A model generated the notes under the pieces. The model saw only the letters and a list, made by a program, of their open reading frames with translations, was not told the origin of the DNA and did not search any database. The translations under genes were made by a program, and so were the position numbers. 58,601 bases of DNA, taken from positions 417,108-475,708 of the forward strand of contig NW_019775014.1 of NCBI RefSeq assembly GCF_001039355.2. The letters run 5' to 3'. The stretch comes from Lingula anatina (taxonomy: Eukaryota; Brachiopoda; Lingulata; Lingulida; Lingulidae). This document shows, piece by piece, positions 10,805 to 23,142 of this stretch (position 1 is the stretch's first letter; each line of letters opens with the position of its first letter).

Positions 10805-11599
10805 ATGCCGACCGATTACCCCCCGGTCACTGCATCTGATCACTGGAGACGAAAGGTACGAACAGTATTTAATCGCTTCGATTCGAACAACGACGGCATC
10901 ATTACAAAGGAGGACTTCGAGGCCAGCGCCAGGCGCACCATAGAGCTTCTTAAACTCAATGGTATATTTAGAATTACATCTGGATTTGATTAATCTAGGT
11001 TCTCAAAAGAATTTTGTGCAGTAATTATGATCATAATCTTCCATGACTCCGTTCTGCCTCTGTCTCACTGTTTTTCTCTCAAAGACCGCATAGATGTCCT
11101 TTTCATTATAGCTCTATATTGAAACATTTTAGCAATATCGAACATTTTTATTATTTTTATTTTGAGAAAACTCCCCCCCCCCTTTTTTTTAGCTGAACAA
11201 GCAGCAAATATACTTAAACTACGCCTCGAAGTATGGGAGTCTCTGTCCAGAGGTTCCAAGGATGTTTCTCAAATAACAGAAAAGGAATTTGTGGGGGTTG
11301 ATCCTTCGGTCGTCAATCAAAGTACCTACCGGAAAGAGTTCTTCCCAATGTATGTGTCCGTGGGTTTCAAGGTCATGGACATTGATGGTGATGGTCTTGT
11401 AACAAAGGATGAACACGCTGCTTATTTCTACAGCTTGAACGTCCCTGTTGAAGAATCGAAGAAGATGTTTGACGTAATGGACATTAACAAGGACGGTTTC
11501 ATATCCATTGATGAGTACGCGCATGCGTATGCGGAGTTTGTTTTCACCGAGGATCCAAATAACAAATACAATGGGTTTTACGGTTCGTTAGTTGATTGA
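10805..11599 (+). CDS. SCP-type EF-hand Ca2+-binding protein, copy 3 (5' incomplete)
   Basis: Exons 10805-10961 and 11193-11599 reproduce the 187-residue SCP body of the copy at 9108-9902. The spacing is the same (offset 1697 bp throughout) and the encoded protein appears identical, with EF-hand loops DSNNDGIITKED, DIDGDGLVTKDE and DINKDGFISIDE. The upstream presequence exon would fall in the N gap. Introns and the 3' flank, including the (TAATA)n tract, are also almost identical. This indicates a very recent tandem duplication or two haplotypes placed in series. Role as for the neighbouring copies. Confidence 0.8.
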
Positions 11600-11853
11600 A
11601 GAACACAATTTATATTTAATGAAGGTGACATAATACATGTGTAATATAAAAGATATACAATCTAGCGCATAATCTTTCGCCATTTATTGGAAGCCACAAC
11701 ATAATTTGTTGACAATTTCAGTCCAATTCTTTTTCAAGTATGAATGTGAACTAAAACACCACCTGTAATGGATTTACTTTTCATTGTATACGTGTTTTTC
11801 CACAAGTATGTAACTATGGACTCCAAACCCAGATTATAGGAATACAGGTTTGT

Positions 11854-11906
11854 TATAATATAATATAATATAATATAATATAATATAATATAATATAATA
11901 TAATAT
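11854..11906. repeat. (TAATA)n microsatellite
   Basis: A pentanucleotide tract of about 53 bp lies 3' of SCP copy 3 and is equivalent to the tract at 10157-10199. Confidence 0.9.
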
Positions 11907-13060
11907 CATGTATGCACTTGTAGTATAAAGACCTATTAAAGCATGATTAAAATAAGTTCGAATGACATTTATAATTTTTAGGAGTCAGTTACGCGCAGGT
12001 GGTACCGTGAGATCCGTGTTTGCTTGGGTCCAGATTCCCCTTCAGTTTTAGTGTTATGACATTTGACATCCGTTTAAATTCTGCCACCCGTTTTTGGCAC
12101 CCATTTTCAAAGACTGTGACTGAGATAACCCAAAGTCTCGCAAACCTGATAAGAACTGAATCAACCGGGAGTTCCCAGGATTTGAGGGGAGAGTCGGACA
12201 GAAATACTGGTAAATCAGCGTGGTGCGGCAAAAATGTCATCCATGTGCTAGTATTCTCGGTTGTTTTCTACACTAGTGGATCCATTACAATTTTATGTTG
12301 CTCAACAGTACCAGTACACCACGCTTTATGTGCTACTATTGTATTGCTTTCCAAAACGACAATGCCGGGGGAAAAAGCCTCCCCTTGTCACTGGAACGTT
12401 TACCTCACCCTTCGCCGATGCTCGTGTGTTACCTATGTCAAATGACGTGACACAGTGCCTGGATCCTTTTATGCTAACCTGGACGATTTTCTTTGGTTTG
12501 AATGCCTTCCCTCCTCCCACAGGATAGATTACACTTCTTGACATAGTCATAGAATTAGACGGAGTATTGGGGTTGATATAATTTATGGGACAATGTTGCC
12601 TGTACATGTACAAGGTAATGGGGAACGAACTTGTGTACTACCATCCCATTAACAAAACTACTTCACCGGTGTAACGAAATTAAGGGTCCGTGTAACAGAA
12701 AGTCCGAGCTCTATTTAGTTATAATGGTACGGGTTAGCCTGACCTAAGTGGGTCAAAATCTTTTAAATAATAAGGTTTTTTAATAATTAGGGCATTAGTA
12801 ACATTGTAACCGTCAGATAAATGTGTCTGAATAAAATTATACAATAAGATATACACATAAAGGGTTTATATTAAGATGAAATTGAGTTCGTAATAAAACA
12901 CAGATCTCTAAAAGTTGGTTAAAAAATACAATTTTTCGCGATCGGAAAAGTTCGGTCTTTATTAATTGGTACATTAAAGTTGGATTGATTATGTGTTATC
13001 TTTATGTATGACAAGTACCCGGGTCAGAAAATAACCAACCTGTCATAGCGGTAAAGTCAC
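11907..13060. other. Intergenic, no gene seen
   Basis: Open frames exist at 12020-12445 (plus) and 11989-12240 (minus), but neither has a recognisable domain, splice context or repeated counterpart. The base composition here (about 12000-12560) is somewhat richer in GC than the neighbours, so a degraded mobile element is possible. Confidence 0.45.
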
Positions 13061-13089
13061 ATGTTGTGACAGTTTGATGTACAGACAAT

Positions 13090-13277
13090 TAAAAAAACGT
13101 AGTGCCCATCAATTGAATGCCGTCCACCTTTACAAGCGATCATCAATTCTTACAGTCGGCATGACGTCACAAGATGGCCGCCACGCCCGGACTAGGGTAA
13201 AACAATCTGTAAGCTCCATTGCTCCCCATGTTAAAATGATCAATTTTGATCGTCTGTATCTCTCACACCGGTAGATN
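13090..13277 (+). repeat. Dispersed repeat copy, plus orientation
   Basis: The forward translation ILTVG...TRVKQSVSSIAPHVKMINFDRLY resembles the minus-strand translation of the units at 15296-15975 (ILTVGYRIS...TRVKHWLAPITLNVKLVNFDRSY). This is therefore an inverted, partial member of that repeat family. It stops at a single N (13277). Confidence 0.55.
13162..13182 (+). promoter_or_regulatory. CRE plus YY1-like site
   Basis: TGACGTCA is followed directly by AAGATGGCCGCC, a perfect cAMP-response element beside a YY1-like motif. A second TGACGTCA lies at 13605-13612. Such sites are typical of animal promoters. They may belong to the DUF547 gene downstream or to the repeat they are embedded in. 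Confidence 0.35.
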
Positions 13278-13572
13278 TGTAAACTCTCTAAAACTATAAC
13301 TTTTATTACCCAATGAACAAGAAAAATGAAGTACAAGATAACTGAACTAGCTTCTGACAACATTCCACGATGTTGGGATACAGGGGTAGGTCAGGATTTC
13401 ACGTCTTTGGACTGTCTTGAGTTTATATGGGTCGATCACGCTGATAAGCTGAAGTTTTCACATGTATATACTATTTCCTTTTGGTGTACTTGATCACGAT
13501 ATGAAGATTATTTCATTTTATCTGGTTTACCTATATTTACGCTACTATTCCCCGTCGTTCTTTCCCTCCAGA

Positions 13573-13621
13573 ATGGCCGCTGGACGAGTGTTACGGAGCA
13601 AATATGACGTCACTGTAATGG
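13573..13621 (+). CDS. Possible first coding exon (DUF547 gene), tentative
   Basis: An ATG opens MAAGRVLRSKYDVTVM and is followed by G|GTTAGT, a usable donor. The second CRE lies within it and GC content is raised, as at many animal gene starts. Its phase (one extra base) does not match the acceptor phase of the exon at 16476, so at least one unseen exon would be needed between them. It could equally be chance. Confidence 0.2.
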
Positions 13622-13639
13622 GTTAGTTACAGTTCTGAT

Positions 13640-15080
13640 TGTTTTTCAGGTAAGAAGTTCCAATATGGCTTTGTTATCGGATGAATCTGTCCACTGACAG
13701 CGATTGAACAGAACTTACCTGGATCCTCAAACAATCATAGAGCCCTTTGAGGTGGTTTAATTGGAAGAAAGTGATCTTATCAGTTGGTGTCATTGTAGCA
13801 AATAGAACTAAAACAGATATGATCTTCACAGGTGTGGTCATTGTATTTGTCTTTGAAAAGGGGAGCTGAAAGAAAGCTCTAATGACAATTTACTAGTCTG
13901 ATTTTATTACTGAAAGTACATGCCATTTTGAGAATTTGAACAATTTTTTCTAGTAATTTTTAATACCCATGTTGCTGCAGACAGAATTGAGATCATGGAC
14001 AGGAATAAAATTTTTACATACTCAATAAATCATTTAATTATTGTACTATGAAGTGTGTTAATGGCAATAATGTGCTATTGGAACAGAAGTAATACTTTTT
14101 CTTTGTGATGTTGCACACTTTCATCAAGAGGATAGAATGCAAGAAAGGCTATCAATGCACATACTGCAGTATATGAACTGGAAGAAACAAGCGAGTGGAG
14201 CTGTTTGCTGTGTAAAATCTATTAACCCATGCAAATAGAAAAAAACACTCAGCAATCAAATTTTTGTTATGGATTCAGTGTTTTTATCCTTTGGACACTA
14301 CTGTTATATTTGCTTAAGTGTTTTATATCATAGAAATTCTAATTCATTTTTACTGTACAAATGTTAATTCAGAATGCAACTTTACAGCATATGTCAAGGA
14401 ATTTTATAACTCCTTTCTTACATACCTTATAGATAGAAATAAAATGTAAATTTAAAGTCAAGTTTTATTGTATCTTTCATTTTGCATTTTGTTTAAGAAT
14501 TCAAAGTGATTTATGACGGTTAAATATGCATTCAATTCGGATTTTTATAGATCGTACTTTGTATTGCGAGTCTGATGTTCTAAAAATGAAAATGAAATCA
14601 CTACCTTATAAATTTATATTATTTTCTAAAAAAAAAAAAAGAAAACACCATGAACTTCATTTACTGTAGCATCAGAGTCAAAAATGATTTGTAGATTTTG
14701 ACAACTTATAAAGATTTAAGTGAGGCTTTCATTCAAAACTTTTTGTTTAATTGGATAATTATGGATGAATCTATTTATGAAAAATAATTTTGGCGGGCCT
14801 CTAATGAAATTTTTTACGTTTTTGCAGAAATTATAAAAGCTGAAAAAGTATTTCATAGTCTCTTCAAACATAATCCAGACAACAGTAGAAAAAGAAATTT
14901 TAATGAAAAACACAGCAGTGACAAATTAAAATTCTTTTTGAAAGCACATTAATTGCATTACTTGAGACACCTGCTTTGAACACGACAGGTGAGCAATGCT
15001 ACCCAAGCCCCCTTTTCTAGCTTATCAAATCTTTCAAACTGAGACCTCTAAAAGCAATATGAATAAGTAGTTTTCTTTGT
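13640..15080. other. Non-coding AT-rich stretch
   Basis: I see no exon-like frame here. There is a poly-A tract near 14629 and a GACAGGTGAGCAATGCTACCCAAG phrase near 14983-15006 that looks like a repeat boundary rather than a splice donor. If the DUF547 gene has upstream exons they may lie here, but none could be supported. Confidence 0.4.
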
Positions 15081-15084
15081 TTAT

Positions 15085-15975
15085 ATAATGATTATATTAT
15101 ACAAGAATTCTGACTGTATATTAATGAACTGGGTGCGTATAGGTAATAGTGTCCCAGTAGGAAAAATTGCTTTGAATGTAGTACACCACCATCGTTGATA
15201 AAGTCGCCACTGACGCTAGAAAATCCTTTTGATGGCCATTTCCCTGAGCTAAATACGTAAGTGAATATCAACAAACAGTTGTCACGCGTATTTGTTCACA
15301 GATATACTTGATACAGACGATAAAATATACCTATTACAACATGCATCTGGTGTAAACTGAAATTGCAGCCCGTTGGAGGAGTGTTGGTATTATCGCTGAT
15401 AAAATCACCATCAGCTCTAGAAAATCCTCCTGAGGCCCATTGACTGACGCTAAAAACCCTAGGGAATATAACCAAGTGGTTGTCACAAGTAATTGTCCTC
15501 TGGTCTGCTTGATATAAACGATCAAATCTCACCAATTTAACATTGAGAGTAATGGGCGCAAGCCAATGTTTTACCCTAGTCCAAAATGAGAGCCTCGTTC
15601 TGGGTTCAGTAATCCGGTAACCGACTGTAAGANGAGACGATAAAATATGCCTATTACAACATGCATCTGGTGTAAACTGAAATTGCAGCCCGTTGGAGGA
15701 GTGTTGGTATTATCACTGATAAAATCACCATCAGCTCTAGAAAATCCTCCTGAGGCCCATTGACTGACGCTAAAAACCCTAGTGAATATAACCAAGTGGT
15801 TGTCACAAGTAATTGTCCTCTGGTCTGCTTGATATGAACGATCAAAGTTCACCAATTTAACATTGAGAGTAATGGGCGCAAGCCAATGTTTTACCCTAGT
15901 CCAAAATGAGAGCCTCGTTCTGGGTTCACTAATCCGGTAACCGACTGTAAGAATACAAAAGTTTTCAACCAACAT
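15085..15975 (-). repeat. Tandem repeat array with a conserved frame (three units)
   Basis: Units of about 320 bp lie at 15307-15632 and 15634-15953 and are nearly identical. A diverged third unit lies at about 15085-15290. On the minus strand all share a readable frame: W-A-S-G-G-F-S-R-A-D-G-D-F-I-S-D in the close pair, and W-P-S-K-G-F-S-S-V-S-G-D-F-I-N-D in the diverged one. The two close units meet at a single N (15633). The family is not recognised. Conservation of a frame in a diverged copy suggests former coding sequence, perhaps of a mobile element. Confidence 0.55.
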
Positions 15976-16205
15976 GTATATATTGTGTTTGTCAAGTTAT
16001 TTAATTAATTCATTCCTTCACTACACCAGATGGACTCGGAGAGATAAGAATTATATTGTAGTTGCAATCTGCTTAAATGAGCAAGGTTAAATGTTGACAC
16101 AATTCATTCCAAGGGAGTTCAACTAAATCACCAAGATTAAGATGGTGAAAGTTGACATCTTTAGGCTCATTTGCTATGAAAATTTCAATCTACATAGATC
16201 AGTCC

Positions 16206-16360
16206 AACTTAGCAGGGACTCTCGCTGAATGCAATCAGATTAACAGATTAACATGCCTCTTCTTGTTTCTAGCATACTCATATAATCACCAGCTTTTTTG
16301 TATTTTAATCAATTCCAGGAGGAGGCATGTTACTCTCTTAATTCTAATTGAGTCCTTAGG
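16206..16360. repeat. Dispersed fold-back repeat
   Basis: GGGACTCTCGCTGAATGCAATCAGATTAACAGA and nearby bases match the ends of the inverted repeat at 28086-28233 (in outline CTTGCTGAATGCA...GATTAACAGA). This appears to be a second copy of the same small element, upstream of the DUF547 exons. Confidence 0.4.
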
Positions 16361-16475
16361 CTTGAACATAGTTTACAGTGTATTACAGTATGTCATTTTC
16401 CTGATTTAAGGTAGAGCTCATTTAATTTTACAACAGTTGTGATAAAAAATTCTATAAAATCCTTCTACTTTTCAG

Positions 16476-19420
16476 GCTTAAAGGAGAGCATATGACAGGA
16501 GATGGAAAAAACATAGACTATGTCGCACTGAAAAGTAGTAAAACATTTGCAGAATATAAAGAAAAATCAAAGGCCTTGGCACATGTGCAATTGGAATCTT
16601 TTTCTGAAGAAGAAAAAATTGCATTTTGCATAAGTATCCTTAACATTTACAGAAAAAAGTTGGAGGCACTGTAATTAATAGCAAAATGATTTCAGTTAAG
16701 AATTTCGCCCATTAGATAGCCCCCTTCCTTGGATTTGATTTGATTATAAAATTTGATTGATCTGTACAGCATGATCAGCTGTTTGGTAAGGACACCATTT
16801 TCAAGATTGTTATTCTTTAACAATCACACAGATGTCTACAATGCTCTCACAATACACGGCCTGGTGGAAGTATCAGGCAAAGATCTTCCTTCTTCTGTGT
16901 TGGATATAAAACAGTTCTGGAAAACCACAGGATATAACCTTGGGGGTCATGTTTTCAGTTTAGATCATATAGAACATGGGATTCTAAGAGGTGAGATGAC
17001 AGTTCTGCATTCTGTTTTAGATTTAATGTTTTAGAAAGTAACTTCCATTAATGATCAAAGTAAGTAGTAATTTGTCTTTAATATTTATATTTCATAAAAA
17101 GAAGCATTAAGATGTAAAAATTTTAATATTACTATTATCATGGATTTCAAATATATTTTGATTTTGCAAAATCTTGTTGATGTATATGGCTTAAATGACA
17201 TTTTAAAACTTGATTGGAGATGTCATGTTTAGTTACAGACATGAGCTTTTTCTGTGGAATTTCACATTTTACATGACCTCAGAGCATATAAAACCCTAAA
17301 ATTTAGTTTAAGGTTTGTTTGGCCCCATAATTTATGTTCATAGTTTTTTCTAAAACCGTGGCTCTTGTCTGATGTTAGTTGGATATACTTTCTAACATCT
17401 AGTCAGTGGGCACATTTATTTGCTGGTATACATCTGTTCTTTTATGTATTTCTCAGGAAACAGGCCCCACCCTGCAAGCCAGGATAGTCCATTTAAACAA
17501 GACGACCCCCGGCTCAAATATGTAGTGAAGACGGTAGACCCTAGGATACATTTTGCACTTAACTGTGGAGCAAGGGTGAGCTGGAAATCAATAATAAACA
17601 GAGATAATAGCTAGACATACTGTTATGTAAAACACTCAGACAGTTATCATCATATTGATCATAAGAATTATGTTTCCATTAGTCTAACTAGAGAATGCAT
17701 TATGAATAAAGCATGATTTCTCATTTCCAAGCCAAGGTTAACAAGGTCACAGGTGCGAGGATCACTGATTTTTCAGCTAGGGCACCTCAAAATGAAAATA
17801 AATTTGTCAAAAACTCTTAGGTGAATACATCTTTTTTTTTTGTATGTTGCTTCTTGAAAGATGCCCTTTTATTATATAACCTGTACTCTCCCTGTATGTC
17901 TAGTCATGGGGAGAACACTTAACGCTTGGATATGCATGTGTTTAAGGTCTCTGAGCAAATATATCAATACTTAATGATGTTGCTCAAAGCTGTGCTCATG
18001 AACACTTTTGAAGATGCATTACAATCCTTAAACCACATTAGTTCCTCACGTCTAGGGAATACTATTGGATTATGAGCCGACTGAAGGCATATATAATCAG
18101 TTTCAACCAATGGTTCAGTCTTATTTAGTGTTTGTAAATATAGCAGTCATTTTGATATCATTTCACATACTTGTATTTGTTAAAGTTAGTGTATTTATTT
18201 ATCTGATTCAGTAAATTATTGTAGTATTAGTCATCAAAATAGCTGATAATAGCTTAGATATATACTGTGTAACATTGTACCTGGGCTAGCACTGACAGTT
18301 GCCAGGGGCTTAACATAACGGTGCTAAATAATATATAAATACCAAAGGAAATTAATTATCATTTTGACACATCTTCATTACTTTATTATCAAATTTGTCT
18401 GAAAAGTTAATCCATAATGATAAATGAAAATCAGGAGATGAAGTTATCTATTGAGTGCAGTATTGCAGCTTCAATCTGTTCATCCAATTGTGAGAGAGGT
18501 TTACTTTACCAGTATTTGTTTACAAACATTATGAACATTTGGCAACTGTATCTATACTGGGGTAGCGCTAACACTCGCCAATTTAGCCAAATGCTAAAAC
18601 TGACTTAAATTGGCTAAAGAAAAGGGCTTGATTTGACATGTTTTAGCCAAATTATAACCATTTTAGTAACAAATTGACAAAAATGTGGTGATTTGGCTAA
18701 GCGAAAAAAATTGCTAGCGCTACCCCAGCTATAATATCAAGTGTGGCAGTACTTGATCAATAAATTAAATATCAAATGATATCATATTGATCCTAGCTGA
18801 GCTGTTTTGTTGCAGTCTTGCCCAGCCATCAATGTGTATACAGCAGAGAACTTGAACAGTGCCTTAGATGCTGCTGCCAAGGCCTTCATAGACCAGGAGG
18901 TGTTTGTGAACGTCAAAGTGCGCGAGATCCGCGTGTCCCGGCTGTTCCAGTGGTACAGATCCGATTTTGGCAACATGGACGTTGATGCTATCAGGTACAC
19001 AGGCACTGTGATTTTTTGCACATCCTGTTGTTTACTACTGTATATTGATATAGTGTGACTGTGTAATCTTTGAAAGATTTTCTGTTTTTATGACTTTTGT
19101 TTTTAATTACTGTTGATTGATGTTTTGCCATGTTGGAATGTTCGTTAGTAAAAAAACAAAAAAGATAATTATGCAAATGTTATACAAAATATGCATGCTG
19201 TTGATGTAACTCAGCAAAGACTTTTTTGTGGAGTGACCCACACATGTTAACATTGACTTATGTCAGCATTATGTATCCCAGGTGGATCAGGCCATATTTG
19301 AGTAAAGAGAAAGCTGAAGAGATGGACATTCTTCTGGACGCTCTTGAGGCCTCGGGTGGTGTCAACATCCAGTACTCAGACTACAACTGGAAATTGAATA
19401 AAGTTCTTCCAAAACCTTAG
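16476..19420 (+). CDS. DUF547-domain protein (C-terminal part or short form)
   Basis: Five exons, 16476-16633, 16832-16990, 17457-17575, 18816-18994 and 19282-19420, join in phase and end at TAG. They carry the DUF547 (PF04784) landmarks in order: IDYVALKSSKTFAEY, then EEEKIAFCINVYNALTIHGL (completed across the first splice), LDHIEHGILRG, DPRIHFALNCGARSCPAI, and a C-terminal IQYSDYNWKLN. The domain is complete. The first exon follows a strong acceptor (CTACTTTTCAG) and begins in mid-codon, so upstream coding exons probably exist. Translation from the internal ATG at 16492 would give 245 residues. Some eukaryotic DUF547 proteins are longer and carry glutaredoxin and DEP domains at the N-terminus; none was found here. 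Molecular function is unknown. The conserved His and Cys motifs are seen, but catalysis is not established. Confidence 0.85.
18557..18728. mobile_element. 172-bp MITE with 5-bp target duplication
   Basis: Terminal inverted repeats CTGGGGTAGCGCTA and TAGCGCTACCCCAG flank an AT-rich core. The insertion is bordered by CTATA on both sides (18552-18556 and 18729-18733). Internal GGCTAA and TTAGCCAAAT stretches extend the pairing. It lies in the intron just before the fourth DUF547 exon. A 5-bp duplication with CWGGGG ends resembles some hAT-like groups, but the superfamily is not certain. Confidence 0.8.
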
Positions 19421-19542
19421 AGCTGAGAGAAAAAAAATTAATTTACTAATTATTATACGTGATAGTGCTTGGTTTGTTGTGTCAGTTCAGGTGATGGTTG
19501 GTTTCCAGAGCCTTGTCTTGAGAAACAGACATGATTAAAAAT

Positions 19543-19549
19543 TATTCAT

Positions 19550-19592
<43 letters not shown>

Positions 19593-19593
19593 T
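19543..19593. repeat. (TTTA)n microsatellite
   Basis: A tetranucleotide tract of about 50 bp lies 120 bp after the DUF547 stop codon. Confidence 0.95.
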
Positions 19594-20299
19594 TATTTTT
19601 TTATGTGTGTGTGTGTGCATGCATGCATGTGGTCTTAGCTCAGTGGAGTCATTTCTTCCTACTTCTTTCTGACAACTCTAAGTTGTGAGTGGGTATACAT
19701 ATGAGGTGATACATAAACTTAAAAGAGACTTGCAATTGTTTGGTGATTTTAATTGAACAAATTATTTATTCAGATTTTATACAAGGTCCTAATGTACCAA
19801 GGTGGTTCAGGGACTAGTCTTTGTGAAAAACAAACTTGCTATCAATAACAGGTCCCTAATATGATGTTATTTTGAGTTAGCTTGATGCTGAATAATTCTC
19901 AGATAGATTTTTTATTTTCATAGATGGATAGGATATTTATAAATGTAGTTTTAGTTGTTAATACTATATTGAGTAGTATTGGGATGGAACTTGTTTGATT
20001 AAAGTGTGAGAGAATGGGCGCAGTAAAACTATCTAGGAGATGTGATGGTCTTCTCTATTCTAGTATATCCTTAAATGAATTTGAGTCGTTCTTTTATTGT
20101 TATATTTATAAAAAATACTATTTTCTTTGTAAATGAGCATAGTTTTATTGATGTAAATTAAGCAGCTTTGTATGTATATTGGCTTCTGTATTTAGCTTCT
20201 TTAGGTGTGAGAAAGGCTTAAGATTAATTTTTTATTCATCACACCATTTATTTTATACTCAAATCTGATTCATTAGTTTTCAAGCTGTTTGTTATGCTT

Positions 20300-20625
20300 A
20301 AAGGTGCACTCCATAGGTTTGAAAATCCCCCAAATGCTTATTTTTGCCATCCACAGCTTTTTATAAAATCGTACGTACTGCTTAAAATTTTTTTCTGGAG
20401 CGTACGTGATGTTGATAGATTTATTGGAGCTTATAGGAAGATGGTTGCTGTTATGACTGGCCAGTCATTATAAGTTTAAATCAACCTTTATAAATTTGAT
20501 CAAAGGTCGAATCCAAGTGCAGAGAGGGATAGATAAATGATTCCCCCCGAGTACGAGACAATTGCTCATTTTCCTGGGAAAATCCATTTTGGCGGGTAAA
20601 TCTCATGGAGTGTACTCGTACAGAT
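20300..20625. mobile_element. Possible small inverted-repeat element
   Basis: AGGTGCACTCCATAGGTTTG at the left and the complement of ATCTCATGGAGTGTACTCG at the right form imperfect ends (GTGCACTCCAT / GTACACTCCAT). A further internal pair involves TTTTGGCGGG-type sequence. It fits a decayed MITE; target duplications were not clear. Confidence 0.35.
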
Positions 20626-22909
20626 AACCATTGGACTTCCACAGTAACCATGACAACATACTTGCTCACCTTCAGTCTTATGGTCCTGGATGTCTTCCAT
20701 TTCCAGTTATGGTACCCCTTACCATACAAATATTGCAGACATGATTTGTTTTTTCCAATTTCAATTGGAAATTTGATTTTTACCTCAAAAAGTTATGAGG
20801 TCTCCAAACCCCTGGTCTTAATTTTGTCCGACCTTTTTTCAGAACAACACAAAGTAATATCTTGTGTTGAGATAAGAGCTTGTGTTGCATGTAAGTATCA
20901 TACTCATTGCCATGTTATTTTCACATAATATACTTTTTCTATTGTTATGCAAAAACTGAAAAAGAATGCATTATTTTTTTATTCAGAAAGGTCTGAGAAG
21001 TCATGAAGACGTAGCTAGAATCTATTAGAAGCATTAATTAAACTTGTGTCATGTTATGTTAGATTAAACATACTATCAGGGTATTTCTTGGGTAGCAGAT
21101 TTTATAAATGACAGAATTTAGAATGCAACATTTGAACACCATTTCAAGTCGATAAAGCTAAAACATTTAAAGTGCCTATTTTTCAGGTCGCACAATATTT
21201 AGAACAAATGTTGCTTATTAAAGATACCTTAAAAGACTTCTTAATGCAATTATCCACTTGAAATTTAATGTTATATTTATGCTAACTTCAAGTGTGCAAA
21301 AGAGCCCAAGATTAACTTCTTTGTCAAGTTTTATTCATTCCAGAATTGTTCTATTCTGTTTATAAAAATAGATAAGTTACGAGTTGTGAAGCTTTATGGG
21401 ACAAAGTCTCCACATTTTGCATAAAGTTTCCCATTGAGTGCTTTATCAGACTGACACTATGACCTGAGCAGAAAATAATAGAATAGGCTTCACTGTGTGC
21501 TATTCTGTGTTCTTTCATCTTGTGACCACATGAACTTAAGCCTGACCTTTTGTTTTCTGCTTGAATCATGGTATAAAGTAAATGTAAACAACAATGGAGG
21601 TGGCTCCATATATTTCACTGTCTAGTCAGGGGGGAGGGTGTGCTACTTGTGCAATTATATACTACATATACTCTGTAGTGCATTGCCATATGGATTTCTT
21701 GTAATTTTTTATTGCTGCAGTTCATATCTTCATATCATTTCATACATCTTGGTATCTCATTTTCTTGCTATCATTGCTCATAATGGTTCTTCAATGATGT
21801 TAAGTATAACAGACAATAAATAGTTTTAAATGTACATTTGAAATTTCTTTAATTTTTAATTGGAAAAGTTTCCTTCAAATTAAAAAATTTTTCAGTTAGA
21901 TACTAAAGGCAGATGTGTTGAATAATCCTGACAGATAGTTGGAGTGGAGTTGATGAAAGTTTTTTCAAAATGGCCACACAAAATTAAGAAATTTGTTAGC
22001 GAGCTTGACCAACCCTTATTTTAAAGGAACCAATGTTTTCTTTTCAAATGGAAAAATTGCATTGCTTTGGTTAGTGGGCGTAATTTATAATCAATCCCAG
22101 AAGACCTTAATACCATTTGCATCCTCTAATGGTACCAACACTGTGAATTTAACCCCCCCCCTCCCTAAAAAAAGAGGGCAACCTCAACATTAAGCTTTCA
22201 TGGCAATAAAACATTCAAAAAACATTATTTTCATCCAATGACCCTGTGTATGGAGTTGAAACTCGTTAACAAATAAACTACATACTCCACGTCCTGAAGA
22301 ATTCAGGGGTTCATGAGAGAAGTTGGTATTATTAACCAGGCATTGGTGCATGAATAGATTCCTCTCTCTCACACACACACAAAGTAGCAATAATAAAAAA
22401 GTATTATAAAAAATAATGAAGACTAATCAAGCAAACATTGTGTTTACAGTGTATTCAAGCTATTTATGGATGGAATTTTACATTTTCCAACAAATCTTGT
22501 TTGAAGAGGCAGAATAATGTCCAGCTTCTTAATATCCTAACAGATGCTTAATCCTAAAATAATACGTAATTACAATTACACAATTATAACAAGGACAGTG
22601 AAGTGGACCAATGAGAGGTACTCTACCATATGCAGATGCCTTGTGCACCTTGAAGACTTCGTTTTAAAAAAATCCACACTATAAAAGACCAAAATAATAA
22701 TCAAATTTTGTACATAGCTGATAAATCTACATATAAATAATGTAATTGTTTATAGCATAATCTGCATAAATTATCAAAGTTCAAATTGTCTTTTAATAAT
22801 TTTATGTTCCTTTTTCTGGTCCACTACAACTTCTATACAAAGGTTAGATTTTTGTTTGCTTTTACAAGATAATGTCACAGCTATATTATAGTTTCATATG
22901 CAGTGTGTT

Positions 22910-23095
22910 TCATTTTTTCTTGGACCGTGCACTGCGTGTACGTCTTCGCTGAGGTTCAGCTACCTCCAGAATATCCTGGGTGGTGGTCTCTGAAATATCT
23001 TGACTTTTTTCTTTTATTCTTGATGAAGTCTGAAAAATGAATACTTAAACTGTACTGAGCTGGACAAAAGGTCTTAGAAACTGCATGATTTCTTA

Positions 23096-23142
<47 letters not shown>

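Larger units (their letters stand above)
19421..22909. other. Region between convergent genes, no gene seen
   Basis: This is the 3.5-kb space between the 3' ends of the DUF547 gene (plus) and NCAPD3 (minus). It contains a (TTTA)n tract, a possible inverted-repeat element at about 20300-20625, and AT-rich sequence that presumably includes both 3' UTRs. No additional coding exon was supported. Confidence 0.55.

Noticed and set aside
10037-10843. Long minus-strand open frame of 268 codons
   Set aside because: Most of it is the N gap translated as X, and the rest is the microsatellite.
12020-12445. 141-codon plus-strand open frame
   Set aside because: No domain, no splice context, no conserved counterpart; an overlapping antisense frame is equally plausible.
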